Notes under the pieces: generated by a model | What the model was told of the DNA's origin: nothing | Seen by the model: only the letters and a program-made list of their open reading frames with translations | The model's database searches: none | Position numbers and translations under genes: made by a program | From: Clostridium fungisolvens | Lineage (GTDB): Bacteria > Bacillota > Clostridia > Clostridiales > Clostridiaceae | NCBI RefSeq assembly: GCF_014193895.1 | Contig: NZ_BLZR01000001.1 | Location: forward strand, 2,294,001-2,358,000 | DNA length: 64,000 nucleotides | Reading direction: 5' to 3' | Shown: in pieces, positions 9,220 to 18,104 of the stretch | Layout: each line of letters starts with the position of its first letter | How positions within the stretch are numbered: the first letter of the stretch is position 1

Positions 9220-10098
9220 CTAATCTAATAATAATTTTTCCAACTTAAAGCCATCCCTATTCATCTTACCAAGTCCAATTAAAGATCCTTTGTTATCATA
9301 CACTTTATAAAGCTTTTGAAAATCAAGTTCATCTCTAATCATTGTTCTATCACTTACTCTTACACCATTAATTAACAACTTAGAGAATTTTTCGTTTACG
9401 TTAATACTATCATAAAATTTTAATGCATCTTCAATTGATATAATAAATTCACTTATATTAGATTCATTTAAATCTTCTAACTTAACGCTATTTCCTAAAG
9501 TGAAAAATCCATTTCTAGTTCTACACAAAGCAGTCATAGTTGCACCTACATTTAATTCATTTCCTATATCAAAACATAGGCTTCTGATATATGTTCCTTT
9601 GGAGCAAGTGACATCCATAGTGACAAAAGGTAGAGCTATCTCTATATTATCTATAGAATATATGTTAACCTTTCTTGCCTCTCTTTCTATCTCTTTTCCT
9701 TGCCTCGCAAGCTCATACAATCTCTTTCCATTAACCTTAAGTGCAGAATACATAGGAGGAACCTGATCTATTAAACCAATAAATTTAGATATTACATTTA
9801 AAACATCCTCATTCTTTATATGGTCTGTCTCTGAAGTCTTAATAACAGTTCCTTCTAAGTCATATGTATCAGTTACTAATCCTAACTGAAAACTAACTTT
9901 GTATGATTTTTGATTTTCCATTATATAATCAATTATTTTAGTTGCTTTTCCCATACAAACAGGAAGAACCCCTGAAGCTTCAGGATCAAGGGTTCCTGTA
10001 TGTCCAACTTTTTTTTCCTTAGTTAAAAACCTAACTTTTCTAACTACATCAAAAGAAGTCATACCTGTGCTTTTATTTATATTAATTACACCATTCAT
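9220..10098 (-). CDS. truB: tRNA pseudouridine-55 synthase
   Basis: Makes pseudouridine in the T-loop of tRNAs. The catalytic aspartate lies in HTGTLDPEASGVLP near residue 39; further conserved pieces are QVPPMYSALKVNGKRLYELARQG-type and CSKGTYIRSL. The C-terminal PUA-like part (about 225-292) is present. The ribosome binding site is weak (AAGAAGAGAT), and the gene begins two bases past the nrnA stop, suggesting coupled translation. Confidence 0.97.
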   Translation of the reverse strand: MNGVININKSTGMTSFDVVRKVRFLTKEKKVGHTGTLDPEASGVLPVCMGKATKIIDYIMENQKSYKVSFQLGLVTDTYDLEGTVIKTSETDHIKNEDVLNVISKFIGLIDQVPPMYSALKVNGKRLYELARQGKEIEREARKVNIYSIDNIEIALPFVTMDVTCSKGTYIRSLCFDIGNELNVGATMTALCRTRNGFFTLGNSVKLEDLNESNISEFIISIEDALKFYDSINVNEKFSKLLINGVRVSDRTMIRDELDFQKLYKVYDNKGSLIGLGKMNRDGFKLEKLLLD

Positions 10099-10100
10099 AT

Positions 10101-11054
10101 CTATATCTCTTCTTTTATTTGATTTAAAACTAAATTTTTAGCTTCGTTTAAGGATATGTTTTTCATAGTAATTCCAGAAGCTCTTATATGGCCGCCTCCA
10201 CCGAAAACTGAAGCAACTTTGTTAACGTTCAAATATTTTTTAGATCTTAAGCTTACTTTAACTCCATCTTCAACTTCCCTAAATAACACTGCTCCCTCAA
10301 CGCCTCTAATTTGGAGTCCTTGAGATATTATATCTGAAGAATCATCTAAAACTATATTTAACCTACTAACTGTATCCTTAGTAATTTCCATAACAGCAAG
10401 CTTTCCTTCATATATAAGCTCTGTATTTCCTAGTACATACCCTATAAGTTTTAGCTTTTCAAAAGGCTTGTTATCAAATATATTGCTGTGAATATCTGAA
10501 TGATTAATATCAAACTTTAGAAGTTCAGATGCAATATTATGAGTAGTTGGAGTAGCATTTGAATGTCTAAAAGACCCAGTATCTGTAACAAGAGCAGTAT
10601 AAAGACATTTTGCGATATCACTATCCATTTCAGCATTTAATAAATTTATAAGACTATATACTATTTCTGCTGTTGCAGAAGCAGTAACATCTATAAAATT
10701 TAAATCACCATAAAGATCATTTGATAAATGATGATCTATATTTATAATAGTACCTTTAAATCCTTCTAAATCTGCTGAAATTCTCTCTTTGTTTCCACAA
10801 TCAAGTATTATTACACAATCACTATCTTCTTTAGGACTTACACATTCTCCATTAAGCTCATTTGAAAAAGGAAGGAAGCTTAAATTATATGATATCGTAT
10901 CTTTCGATATCATATAAGCTTCCTTACCAATTTTTTTTAAAGCTTGATATAATGACAACACGCTACCAGCAGCGTCACCATCAGGAGAAACATGAAATGT
11001 AATACCTATTTTATTCATCGGTAAAATCTTATTAGCAATTTCATGTAGTGTCAT
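10101..11054 (-). CDS. nrnA: DHH-family nanoRNase / pAp phosphatase
   Basis: Degrades short RNA oligonucleotides and 3'-phosphoadenosine 5'-phosphate; replaces Orn in Firmicutes. The phosphoesterase domain shows SPDGDAAGS (residue ~23), VIILDCGN and the name-giving IDHH near 110; the DHHA1 domain ends with GGGGHIRASG near 288. The 317-residue length is usual. It begins two bases after the rbfA stop. The coding sequence contains a long inverted repeat at 10872-10925, listed separately; the encoded protein looks normal there. Confidence 0.93.
   Translation of the reverse strand: MTLHEIANKILPMNKIGITFHVSPDGDAAGSVLSLYQALKKIGKEAYMISKDTISYNLSFLPFSNELNGECVSPKEDSDCVIILDCGNKERISADLEGFKGTIINIDHHLSNDLYGDLNFIDVTASATAEIVYSLINLLNAEMDSDIAKCLYTALVTDTGSFRHSNATPTTHNIASELLKFDINHSDIHSNIFDNKPFEKLKLIGYVLGNTELIYEGKLAVMEITKDTVSRLNIVLDDSSDIISQGLQIRGVEGAVLFREVEDGVKVSLRSKKYLNVNKVASVFGGGGHIRASGITMKNISLNEAKNLVLNQIKEEI
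10872..10925. repeat. 21-bp inverted repeat inside nrnA
   Basis: The arms 10872-10897 and 10905-10925 match over 21 bases; the left arm carries a five-base insert (10882-10886), and the loop is seven bases. Each arm holds an AAGCTT and a GATATC hexamer. It lies fully within the reading frame, around codons 44-60. Confidence 0.85.
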
Positions 11055-11055
11055 T

Positions 11056-11406
11056 CTATTTCTCCTTTATCTTCTCTAAAAGAGAATCTATATGCATTCC
11101 TTTTTCAATAGACTCATCTAACTGAAATAATACTTCAGGTGTATGTCTTAAATTAATTCTATGACCTAATTCTTTACGAACAAATCCACTAGAACTCTTT
11201 AAGGCACTAAAAGTGCTAGCCTTTTCCTCTTCACTTAAACTAAATATACTAATATAGATATTAGCATATCTTAAATCCTTTGTTACTACTGCATCTGTTA
11301 CACTTATCATAGCAGTAAGTCTAGGATCCTTTATATTATTTCTTATTATATCACTTACTTCTTTTTTTACTTCTTCATTTATTCTTCCGCCTCTATAGTT
11401 AGGCAT
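11056..11406 (-). CDS. rbfA: Ribosome-binding factor A
   Basis: KH-like 30S maturation factor that acts on 16S rRNA helix 1. At 116 residues it has the family pattern RINEEVKKEVSDII, DPRLTAMISVTDAVVTKDLRYANIYIS and LRHTPEVLFQLDESIEKG. An upstream in-frame GTG lies inside the AGAGGTG site, so ATG 11406 is preferred. Located between infB and nrnA in the standard order. Confidence 0.97.
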   Translation of the reverse strand: MPNYRGGRINEEVKKEVSDIIRNNIKDPRLTAMISVTDAVVTKDLRYANIYISIFSLSEEEKASTFSALKSSSGFVRKELGHRINLRHTPEVLFQLDESIEKGMHIDSLLEKIKEK

Positions 11407-11420
11407 GAAAATCACCTCTT

Positions 11421-13511
11421 TTAAAGTTCTTTTCTTTCAATTGCTTGCATAGTAAAGGCTTCAACGATATCGCCTTCTTTGATATCATTAAACTTTTCTA
11501 AACTTAATCCACATTCGTAACCTGCATTAACCTCTTTAACATCATCTTTAAATCTCTTTAACGATGAAAGCTTTCCTTCTAAGATAACTATTCCATCTCT
11601 AATTAATCTAATATCTGAGTTTCTTACTAGCTTACCATCTAATACATAAGATCCTGCAATAGTTCCTACATTAGAGATCTTGTAAGTCTGTCTTATCTCA
11701 GCTTTACCAAGGATAACCTCTTTGTACTCAGGTTCAAGCATACCAATCATAGCTGATTTTATATCTTCGATAGCATCATAGATAATTCTGTATGTCTTAA
11801 TATCAACATTTTCTTTTTCTGCTATACTTACTGCATTGTTGTCAGGTCTTACGTTAAATCCTATAACAATGGCATTAGAAGCTGTTGCAAGAGTTATATC
11901 TGTTTCAGTTATTGCTCCAACTGCACCATGAATTACTCTCACTCTAACATCCTCAGTAGATAATTTTTCTAATGAAGATCTTATAGCTTCAACTGAACCT
12001 TGAACGTCAGCTTTTACTATTATAGCAAGTTCCTTTACTTTTCCTTCTCTTATTTGGCTATATAAATCTTCAAGAGAAACTCTATTTGAGTTATTAAAGC
12101 TTTCTTCACGATTCTTTTCTCTTCTAGATTCAGCCATTTGTCTAGCAGTCTTTTCATCCTTAACTACTATAAATCTATCTCCTGCTGAAGGAACATCTGA
12201 TAGACCAAGAATTTCCACTGGAATAGAAGGACCAGCTTGCTTAATCTTCTTTCCTTTATCATCAAACATAGCTCTAATTCTTCCATATGTTGAACCAACT
12301 ACGATTGAATCTCCAGAATGAAGTGTTCCATTACCGATAAGTAATGATGCAACAGCTCCTCTACCTTTATCAAGTTTAGCTTCAACAACAGTTCCCTTAG
12401 CTCTTCTTGATGGGTTAGCTTGAAGTTCAAGCATTTCTGCTGTTAGAACTACCATTTCTAGAAGAGTATCTATACCTTCATGAGTTTTTGCAGAAACAGG
12501 AACACATATAACATCTCCGCCCCAATCTTCTGATACAAGACCGTACTCTGTAAGTTCTTGTTTAACTCTTTCGATATTAGCTCCTGGTCTATCCATCTTA
12601 TTTATAGCTACAACCATTGGTACATTGGCAGCCTTACAGTGATTTATTGCTTCAACTGTTTGTGGCATTATACCATCATCAGCAGCTACTACAAGGATAA
12701 CTATATCAGTAATTTGAGCACCACGTGCTCTCATCGCTGTAAAAGCCTCATGTCCTGGAGTATCTAAGAATGTTATCTTTTGATCGTTAACATTAACAGT
12801 ATAAGCACCTATGTGCTGAGTTATACCTCCAGCTTCTGATTCAGTTACCTTTGCTTTTCTTATAGCATCAAGTAAAGAGGTCTTACCATGGTCAACGTGA
12901 CCCATTACTGTTATAATTGGAGGTCTGCTTTCAAGGTTTTCACCATCTTCAGTTTCCTCTTCAAATATTTCTAAAGTAGCTTCTTCTGCTTTCTTTAAAA
13001 CTGAAACTCCATACTTTTCTGCAACTTTTTCAGCTGTAGCAAAGTCTATTTCTTGGTTTATAGCAGCCATAACACCAGTGAAGATTAAAGTTTTTATTAC
13101 ATCAGCACCAGGTTTATTTAACTTTTCAGCTAATTCCTTAACTGTTATTGTATCGCTGATTTCAATAGTACCACCGTCTAATACAGTGCTATCTTCATCA
13201 TTAACTTCTTCATCATCTGATTTCTTTTTCTTTCTCTTTTTAGCAACATTATTAACTTCTTCAGCTACCATTTCCTCATATTCATCTACGATAGTTTTAG
13301 AAACTTCCTCATCATCATCATCTGAACCTGCTGGAATTATAGTGTGGTCACTACCTGCTAGCAGTTCTTTAATAAGTTCTGCATCTTCGTCTTCTATAAC
13401 ACTCATATGATTCTTAACTTCTATGCTAAATTCATCCATAAGCAAAGTGATAAGATCCTTACTTGCTACATTTAATTCTTTTGCTAATTCATATACTCTA
13501 ATTTTTGACAT
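11421..13511 (-). CDS. infB: Translation initiation factor IF-2
   Basis: GTPase that places initiator tRNA on the ribosome. A short N-terminal IF2_N helix domain (MSKIRVYELAKELN), an acidic then lysine-rich linker and a second IF2_N domain (about 115-165) precede the G domain with GHVDHGKT near residue 204, DTPGHEAF and NKMD. Domains II-IV follow to residue 696. A longer in-frame start 36 bases upstream is rejected because GGGGGTGAATCT directly precedes ATG 13511. The N-terminal region is short compared with enteric IF-2, as is normal in Firmicutes. Confidence 0.98.
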   Translation of the reverse strand: MSKIRVYELAKELNVASKDLITLLMDEFSIEVKNHMSVIEDEDAELIKELLAGSDHTIIPAGSDDDDEEVSKTIVDEYEEMVAEEVNNVAKKRKKKKSDDEEVNDEDSTVLDGGTIEISDTITVKELAEKLNKPGADVIKTLIFTGVMAAINQEIDFATAEKVAEKYGVSVLKKAEEATLEIFEEETEDGENLESRPPIITVMGHVDHGKTSLLDAIRKAKVTESEAGGITQHIGAYTVNVNDQKITFLDTPGHEAFTAMRARGAQITDIVILVVAADDGIMPQTVEAINHCKAANVPMVVAINKMDRPGANIERVKQELTEYGLVSEDWGGDVICVPVSAKTHEGIDTLLEMVVLTAEMLELQANPSRRAKGTVVEAKLDKGRGAVASLLIGNGTLHSGDSIVVGSTYGRIRAMFDDKGKKIKQAGPSIPVEILGLSDVPSAGDRFIVVKDEKTARQMAESRREKNREESFNNSNRVSLEDLYSQIREGKVKELAIIVKADVQGSVEAIRSSLEKLSTEDVRVRVIHGAVGAITETDITLATASNAIVIGFNVRPDNNAVSIAEKENVDIKTYRIIYDAIEDIKSAMIGMLEPEYKEVILGKAEIRQTYKISNVGTIAGSYVLDGKLVRNSDIRLIRDGIVILEGKLSSLKRFKDDVKEVNAGYECGLSLEKFNDIKEGDIVEAFTMQAIERKEL

Positions 13512-13543
13512 AGATTCACCCCCGACAAAATTCGTTGGATTTA

Positions 13544-13849
13544 TCAAATATTCTCCTGAATCTGAATTAATTTCTTAGCCATATTTTCTTCTGTAACAGC
13601 TAAAACATTAATTTCACTTCTTCCTAAGCTAAGTCCTAAGTCTTCTTTAGAGAAAACATCAATGGTAGGGATATTTTTTTCTATGCAATATCGCATAAAC
13701 ATATCCTTACTTTTAGGTGAAAGCTCAGTTGAGAATATAAACAAATAAATCTTTTTCTTCTTTAATATTTCTTCACATCTATTGTAACCTTCAATTAAGT
13801 TCCCGGATTTTTTTACTAGTCCTAAAAATTGAAGAAACTTATTAACCAT
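13544..13849 (-). CDS. ylxQ: YlxQ, L7Ae-family RNA-binding protein
   Basis: About 101 residues of the L7Ae/L30e/S12e fold that binds kink-turn RNA. The first helix reads KFLQFLGLVKKSGNLIEGYNRCEE, typical of YlxQ. Its start overlaps rnpM by eight bases, implying coupled translation in the nusA operon. In Bacillus it is annotated as a K-turn binding protein of unknown physiological role; no more can be said from sequence. Confidence 0.9.
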   Translation of the reverse strand: MVNKFLQFLGLVKKSGNLIEGYNRCEEILKKKKIYLFIFSTELSPKSKDMFMRYCIEKNIPTIDVFSKEDLGLSLGRSEINVLAVTEENMAKKLIQIQENI

Positions 13850-14108
13850 TTACAATTTCATCCTTTAAGTTATTATAAATATTCTCATCGATTGTTGTTT
13901 CAAGATTTTTATTAAGTCTTTTTGCTTTAAATGCTTTATCTAAGCATTCAACACTTTTACAGATATAAGCTCCTCTACCGGACTTTTTACCTGTCAAATC
14001 AACTGATACAACGCCCTCAGGACTTTTAACAATCCTTATGAGTTCTTTTTTTGGTTTCATTTCCATGCAACCTGTGCACATTCTCATTGGAATTTTTTTT
14101 GGTTTCAT
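13842..14108 (-). CDS. rnpM: YlxR / RnpM family RNA-binding protein
   Basis: DUF448-family protein of 88 residues. The conserved RMCTGCMEMKPKKELIRIV and GRGAYICKS segments are clear. Recent Bacillus work names YlxR RnpM, a regulator binding RNase P RNA; that function is family knowledge. ATG 14108 is behind TTGGAGGTG. It sits in its fixed place between nusA and ylxQ. Confidence 0.92.
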   Translation of the reverse strand: MKPKKIPMRMCTGCMEMKPKKELIRIVKSPEGVVSVDLTGKKSGRGAYICKSVECLDKAFKAKRLNKNLETTIDENIYNNLKDEIVNG

Positions 14109-14131
14109 TGTAGCACCTCCAAGCTTCAGAA

Positions 14132-15178
14132 CTATTCAGTCTGAGACTTGCTTTTAATATCAATCTTCCAGCCAGTAAGCTTAGCAGCTAATCTTACATT
14201 TTGGCCTTCCTTACCTATAGCAAGTGATAATTGATTGTCATCTACAACTACCTTAGCAGATTTATTATCTTCATCAATTGCAACATCTAAAACTTTAGCT
14301 GGACTTAAAGCATTAGCTATATATTCTTCAGGTAACTTACTCCATTTAATGATATCAATTTTTTCATTTTTTAACTCATTAACTATGTTTTGAACTCTTG
14401 ACCCCTTTGGTCCAACACAAGCTCCCATAGGATCAACAGATTCATCAGTTGTATTTACTGCAATCTTAGTTCTTGAACCTGCTTCTCTTGCAATACTCTT
14501 AATTTCTACTACACCTTCAAAAATTTCAGGAACTTCTAACTCAAAAAGTCTTTTTACAAGTCCTGGATGAGTTCTTGAAACTAAAACTTGAGCACCTTTT
14601 GAAGTGTTTTTTACTTCTACAATGTAAAGTTTTAACTTTTCATTAAAATTATATTCCTCACCAGCCATTTGCTCATTAGGTCCTAGAATTGCTTCTATTC
14701 TTCCTAAATCAACAAAAACATTGCCTTTATCTTTTCTAATTATTGTTCCAGTGATTATATCAAATTCTTTTTGAATGAATTCATTATAGATAATATTTCT
14801 TTCTGCTTCCTTAATTCTTTGGATTACTACTTGTTTTGCAAGTTGCGCTGCTACCCTTCCAAAGTTTCTTGGAGTTACTTCTATTTCAACAACATCATCT
14901 ATTTCATATCTAGGATCAATCTCTTTTGCCTCATCAATTGATATTTCTGACACTTCGTCATAAACAAAATCAACAATTGATTTTTGTGCATAAACATGGA
15001 TTTCACCAGTTTCCCTGTTCATACTTACTCTTACATTCTGCGCTGCAGTAGTAGAATTTGCATAATTCTTCTTATATGCAGCTACAAGAGCATCTTCTAA
15101 AGTTGTAAAAATAAGATCTTCACTTATCCCCTTTTCTTTTACAATCTCTTTCAATGCACCTATAAATTCTTCATTCAT
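14132..15178 (-). CDS. nusA: Transcription termination/antitermination factor NusA
   Basis: Binds RNA polymerase and nascent RNA to modulate pausing, termination and antitermination. The 348 residues comprise the N-terminal RNAP-binding domain (1-125), an S1 domain (about 133-200, FDIITGTIIRKDKGNVFVDL) and two KH domains (ACVGPKGSRVQNIVNEL near 232, and AIGKEGQNVRLAAKL near 320). The acidic C-terminal repeats of enteric NusA are absent, as in other Firmicutes. ATG 15178 is behind AAGGAGGG. Confidence 0.98.
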   Translation of the reverse strand: MNEEFIGALKEIVKEKGISEDLIFTTLEDALVAAYKKNYANSTTAAQNVRVSMNRETGEIHVYAQKSIVDFVYDEVSEISIDEAKEIDPRYEIDDVVEIEVTPRNFGRVAAQLAKQVVIQRIKEAERNIIYNEFIQKEFDIITGTIIRKDKGNVFVDLGRIEAILGPNEQMAGEEYNFNEKLKLYIVEVKNTSKGAQVLVSRTHPGLVKRLFELEVPEIFEGVVEIKSIAREAGSRTKIAVNTTDESVDPMGACVGPKGSRVQNIVNELKNEKIDIIKWSKLPEEYIANALSPAKVLDVAIDEDNKSAKVVVDDNQLSLAIGKEGQNVRLAAKLTGWKIDIKSKSQTE

Positions 15179-15195
15179 TTTTTTAACCCTCCTTA

Positions 15196-15657
15196 CTAAA
15201 TCTCCCCTTCGATGTTTACAGACTTTATTTTATCTTTAGGAACAGTAAATTTCTCACTGTTTTCTGCGATAACTAATGTATCATCTGTTACTTCTTCAAG
15301 TATACCTTTAACATTTTTTTTACCATCAACATTTTTAGTGAACTTTACAAAAACCTCCGAGCCAACAAATCTTTTATAGTGCTCTTCAGTAAATAACTGT
15401 CTATTAAGTCCAGGCGAAGAAACTTCTAAATAATATGGATCTGTTATAGGATCCTTTTCATCTAGAATATCACTTATTCTCCTACTTACTTTCTCACAGT
15501 CAGCTAGAGATATACCTTCTGGCTTATCGATATATATCCTTAAGTAGTATTCATTGTTTTCCTTTACAAACTCAACGTAATAAAGTTCATATCCAAGTTC
15601 ATCTACAACAGGCTTGCAAAGGTTATTTAAATTTTCTAAAAGTGCATCTTTTTTCAT
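15196..15657 (-). CDS. rimP: Ribosome maturation factor RimP
   Basis: Early 30S assembly factor, 153 residues. The N-terminal domain shows ELGYELYYVEFVKENNEYYLRIYID and the central DPITDPYYLEVSSPGLNRQL; a C-terminal SH3-like half follows. ATG 15657 is behind AAAGGAGGAT. It opens the nusA-infB operon and has a promoter and leader in the gap behind ispG. Confidence 0.96.
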   Translation of the reverse strand: MKKDALLENLNNLCKPVVDELGYELYYVEFVKENNEYYLRIYIDKPEGISLADCEKVSRRISDILDEKDPITDPYYLEVSSPGLNRQLFTEEHYKRFVGSEVFVKFTKNVDGKKNVKGILEEVTDDTLVIAENSEKFTVPKDKIKSVNIEGEI

Positions 15658-15822
15658 ATCTATCCTCCTTTAAACACCTAGCAATTTTTATTAGTATTCC
15701 CAGATAATAAATCTATATTGATTATTATGCAAAAACGCAACTTTCAACAAGTTGCGTTTACAAATAGAAAGAGCGGACTTTTATGCCCACTCTTATCTTG
15801 CTCTATTGTAAATAATCTACTA
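15658..15822 (-). promoter_or_regulatory. rimP-nusA operon leader with attenuator-like hairpins
   Basis: The transcribed leader holds two tandem hairpins. The first pairs GAGTGGGC with GTCCGCTC (15771-15792, two G-U pairs). The second is an 11-bp perfect stem (15733-15743 with 15749-15759) followed on the minus strand by TTTTTGC, which looks like an intrinsic terminator about 75 bases before the rimP start. Both lie between the promoter and the gene, so conditional termination is plausible. Confidence 0.6.
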
Positions 15823-15827
15823 GTGTA

Positions 15828-15856
15828 ATCATAACATAGTAATTATTGGATTACAA
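15828..15856 (-). promoter_or_regulatory. Sigma-A promoter of the rimP-nusA-infB operon
   Basis: TTGTAA (15851-15856), 17-base spacer, TATGAT (15828-15833) on the minus strand. Confidence 0.7.
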
Positions 15857-15998
15857 GTACTAATTTATATTAGCATAAATGAATATTCTGATTTATTACT
15901 TTATTCACCAAAAAAATTATTATTAGCTAATGATTTAATTGATTACTTATCTTCTTTAAGTTTTTAAATTCCATAAAAATTTTATATTTTCCTTACAG

Positions 15999-16023
15999 TA
16001 AAAAAAGCGACTAAGTCGCTTTT
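15999..16023 (-). terminator. Terminator after ispG
   Basis: Nine-bp stem AAAAGCGAC/GTCGCTTTT (16003-16011 with 16015-16023), three-base loop, minus-strand T run; overlaps the ispG stop codon. Confidence 0.9.
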
Positions 16024-17071
16024 AAAAATTTTCAATTTCTTTAATTAATTCATTAACTAGATCTTTTTCATCAACTTTTCTAACTATTTCACCTTTTTTG
16101 AATATTAAGCCCTCACCATTTCCTCCAGCTATTCCAATATCGGCTTCTCTAGCTTCACCAGGGCCATTAACAACACATCCCATTATAGCTACTTTTATAT
16201 TTTTCTTGCAAGATGCTAGCTTACTCTCTACTTGCTCTGCTATATTTATCAAATCAATTTTTGTTCTTCCGCATGTCGGACAAGATATAAATTGTATTCC
16301 TGATTTAACATATCCGAAAGTTTTAAGTATTTCACGTCCAACTTTAATTTCTTCAACAGGGTCTCCTGTCAAAGATACTCTGATGGTATCACCAATTCCT
16401 TCAGAAAGCAATGTGCCGATACCTATGCTTGACTTAATAGTGCCTCTCCATAATGTTCCGGCTTCAGTAACACCTAGGTGAAGAGGATAATTGACATTCT
16501 GAGACATAAGCCTATAGCTGTCAATCATCTTTAATACATCTGCCGATTTTATTGATATTACTATATCATTAAAATTCATATCTTCCAGTATTCTTACATG
16601 TCCAAGAGCGCTTTCTACTAGAGCCTCAGGAGTTGGACTTCCGTATTTTTTCAGCAATTCTTTTTCAAGTGATCCCGAATTAACTCCAATTCTTATAGGA
16701 ATCTCTCTTGACTTTGCAGCTTCAGCCACAAGTCTAACTCTATCAGCGCTTCCTATATTTCCAGGATTTATTCTAAGTGCCGATACTCCATTTTTTATAG
16801 CTTCTAGTGCTAATCTATAATCAAAATGAATATCAGCTACTAATGGAATATTGATACCTTTTACTATATCATTAATAGCTGCTGCAGCTTCCATATCTGG
16901 TACTGCACACCTAACTATATCACAACCAGCCTCTTCAAGTCTTTTTATCTGTTCTATAGTACTTTTAACATCTCTAGTATCTGTGTTAGTCATAGACTGC
17001 ACTGATACGGGTGAATCTCCACCTAAAAATACACTTCCAACTCTAACTTTTTTTGTTTGCTTTCTGTCCAT
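16022..17071 (-). CDS. ispG: 4-hydroxy-3-methylbut-2-enyl diphosphate synthase (IspG/GcpE)
   Basis: Iron-sulfur enzyme of the MEP isoprenoid pathway. The 349 residues open with VRVGSVFLGGDSPVSVQSMTNTDT-type TIM-barrel strands and end with the Fe4S4-binding cysteines in CPTCGRT (near 264) and MGCVVNGPGEA (near 298). ATG 17071 is behind GTAGGAGAT, which overlaps the rseP stop. It is grouped with dxr, uppS and cdsA, joining isoprenoid precursor and lipid carrier synthesis in one cluster. Confidence 0.98.
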   Translation of the reverse strand: MDRKQTKKVRVGSVFLGGDSPVSVQSMTNTDTRDVKSTIEQIKRLEEAGCDIVRCAVPDMEAAAAINDIVKGINIPLVADIHFDYRLALEAIKNGVSALRINPGNIGSADRVRLVAEAAKSREIPIRIGVNSGSLEKELLKKYGSPTPEALVESALGHVRILEDMNFNDIVISIKSADVLKMIDSYRLMSQNVNYPLHLGVTEAGTLWRGTIKSSIGIGTLLSEGIGDTIRVSLTGDPVEEIKVGREILKTFGYVKSGIQFISCPTCGRTKIDLINIAEQVESKLASCKKNIKVAIMGCVVNGPGEAREADIGIAGGNGEGLIFKKGEIVRKVDEKDLVNELIKEIENF

Positions 17072-17082
17072 AAAACCATCTC

Positions 17083-18093
17083 CTACAAATTAACTGGGAA
17101 CAATATATCCTTAACTGTTACTAAAAGCATCAACAGCATAAGTAGTGAAAATCCCACAAAGTTTAATGCACCTACAACTTTATCAGGAACTTTCTTTCTT
17201 GTTATCAGTTCAAATAATAACATAATAATCCATCCTCCATCAAGTGCAGGAAATGGCAATAGATTAAATACTGCTAGCTGAACACTTAAGTATGCTGTAA
17301 ACCATACTAAAGTTATTATACCACTTTTAGCTGCAGTTCCTGTCATTTTAACTATAGTAACAGGTCCACCAACATCAGTTTTTAAGTTAGCTTTTCCAGT
17401 GAAAATTGTCTTTAAAGCAGAAAATGTTTGCTTAACCCATGAAGCTGTTCCCTTGAAGCTATACTTAACACTTTGAAATACAGAAGGGTTCTCAACAAAA
17501 TCATTAGTTATACCTATCATTAATATTCCATCACTATTTTTAGTTGGTACTATACTAAAATTTTTAGTTTCGCTTCCTCTTTTTAACTGAACATCTACGG
17601 CATTACCCTTTGACATGGCTATCTCGTAGGTTAAATCATCTTTAGTCAGCACTGTTGAATTATTCACTTTAGTTATTTGGTCACCTTGCATCAATCCTGC
17701 TTTAGCTGCTGGAGAGTCTTTCACAACATCCTTTACAACAGGTATTGCATATCCATTGTGAAATGTAAAAATACTAAATAAAACTATTGCTAGAACATAA
17801 TTCATAAAAGCACCAGCAAATATTATTGATATTCTTTGAAGTGGTGATTTAGATAAAAACCCTCTATTATCACTAGTTGTTTCTTCTTCACCGTACATCT
17901 TAACATAGCCACCTATAGGTAGAGCCTTAATCATATATTCTGTTTCTTTCCCCTTAATACTGAAGAGTTTAGGTCCCATCCCTATAGAAAATTCATCTAC
18001 CTTTACCCCATTGAGCTTTGCTAAAGTAAAGTGTCCAAGTTCGTGAATTAATATTAATAAACTAAATGCAATAACTGCAAAAACTATATACAC
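17083..18093 (-). CDS. rseP: Site-2 membrane protease RseP/RasP
   Basis: Intramembrane zinc metalloprotease that cleaves anti-sigma factors and leftover signal peptides. The active site HELGH is at residues 17-21 in the first membrane segment; a PDZ domain spans about 110-190, and the LDGGWI motif (third zinc ligand) lies near 285 in a later segment. It has 336 residues and about four membrane helices. The start is GTG, behind GGAGGAACTGCT. It lies between dxr and ispG, the common clostridial order. Confidence 0.96.
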   Translation of the reverse strand: MYIVFAVIAFSLLILIHELGHFTLAKLNGVKVDEFSIGMGPKLFSIKGKETEYMIKALPIGGYVKMYGEEETTSDNRGFLSKSPLQRISIIFAGAFMNYVLAIVLFSIFTFHNGYAIPVVKDVVKDSPAAKAGLMQGDQITKVNNSTVLTKDDLTYEIAMSKGNAVDVQLKRGSETKNFSIVPTKNSDGILMIGITNDFVENPSVFQSVKYSFKGTASWVKQTFSALKTIFTGKANLKTDVGGPVTIVKMTGTAAKSGIITLVWFTAYLSVQLAVFNLLPFPALDGGWIIMLLFELITRKKVPDKVVGALNFVGFSLLMLLMLLVTVKDILFPVNL

Positions 18094-18104
18094 AGCAGTT
18101 CCTC

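Larger units (their letters stand above)
15658..16021. other. 364-base gap between rimP and ispG
   Basis: Contains the ispG terminator, an AT-rich stretch with nothing recognisable (about 15860-15998), the rimP promoter and its leader. Many relatives carry polC here; I see no remnant of it. Confidence 0.7.

Noticed and set aside
10883..10920. Sign that nrnA is disrupted by an insertion at the palindrome
   Set aside because: The reading frame and the residues around it fit the DHH family, and the protein has normal length.
16098..16481. 127-codon plus-strand frame opposite ispG
   Set aside because: Antisense shadow without start signals or family resemblance.
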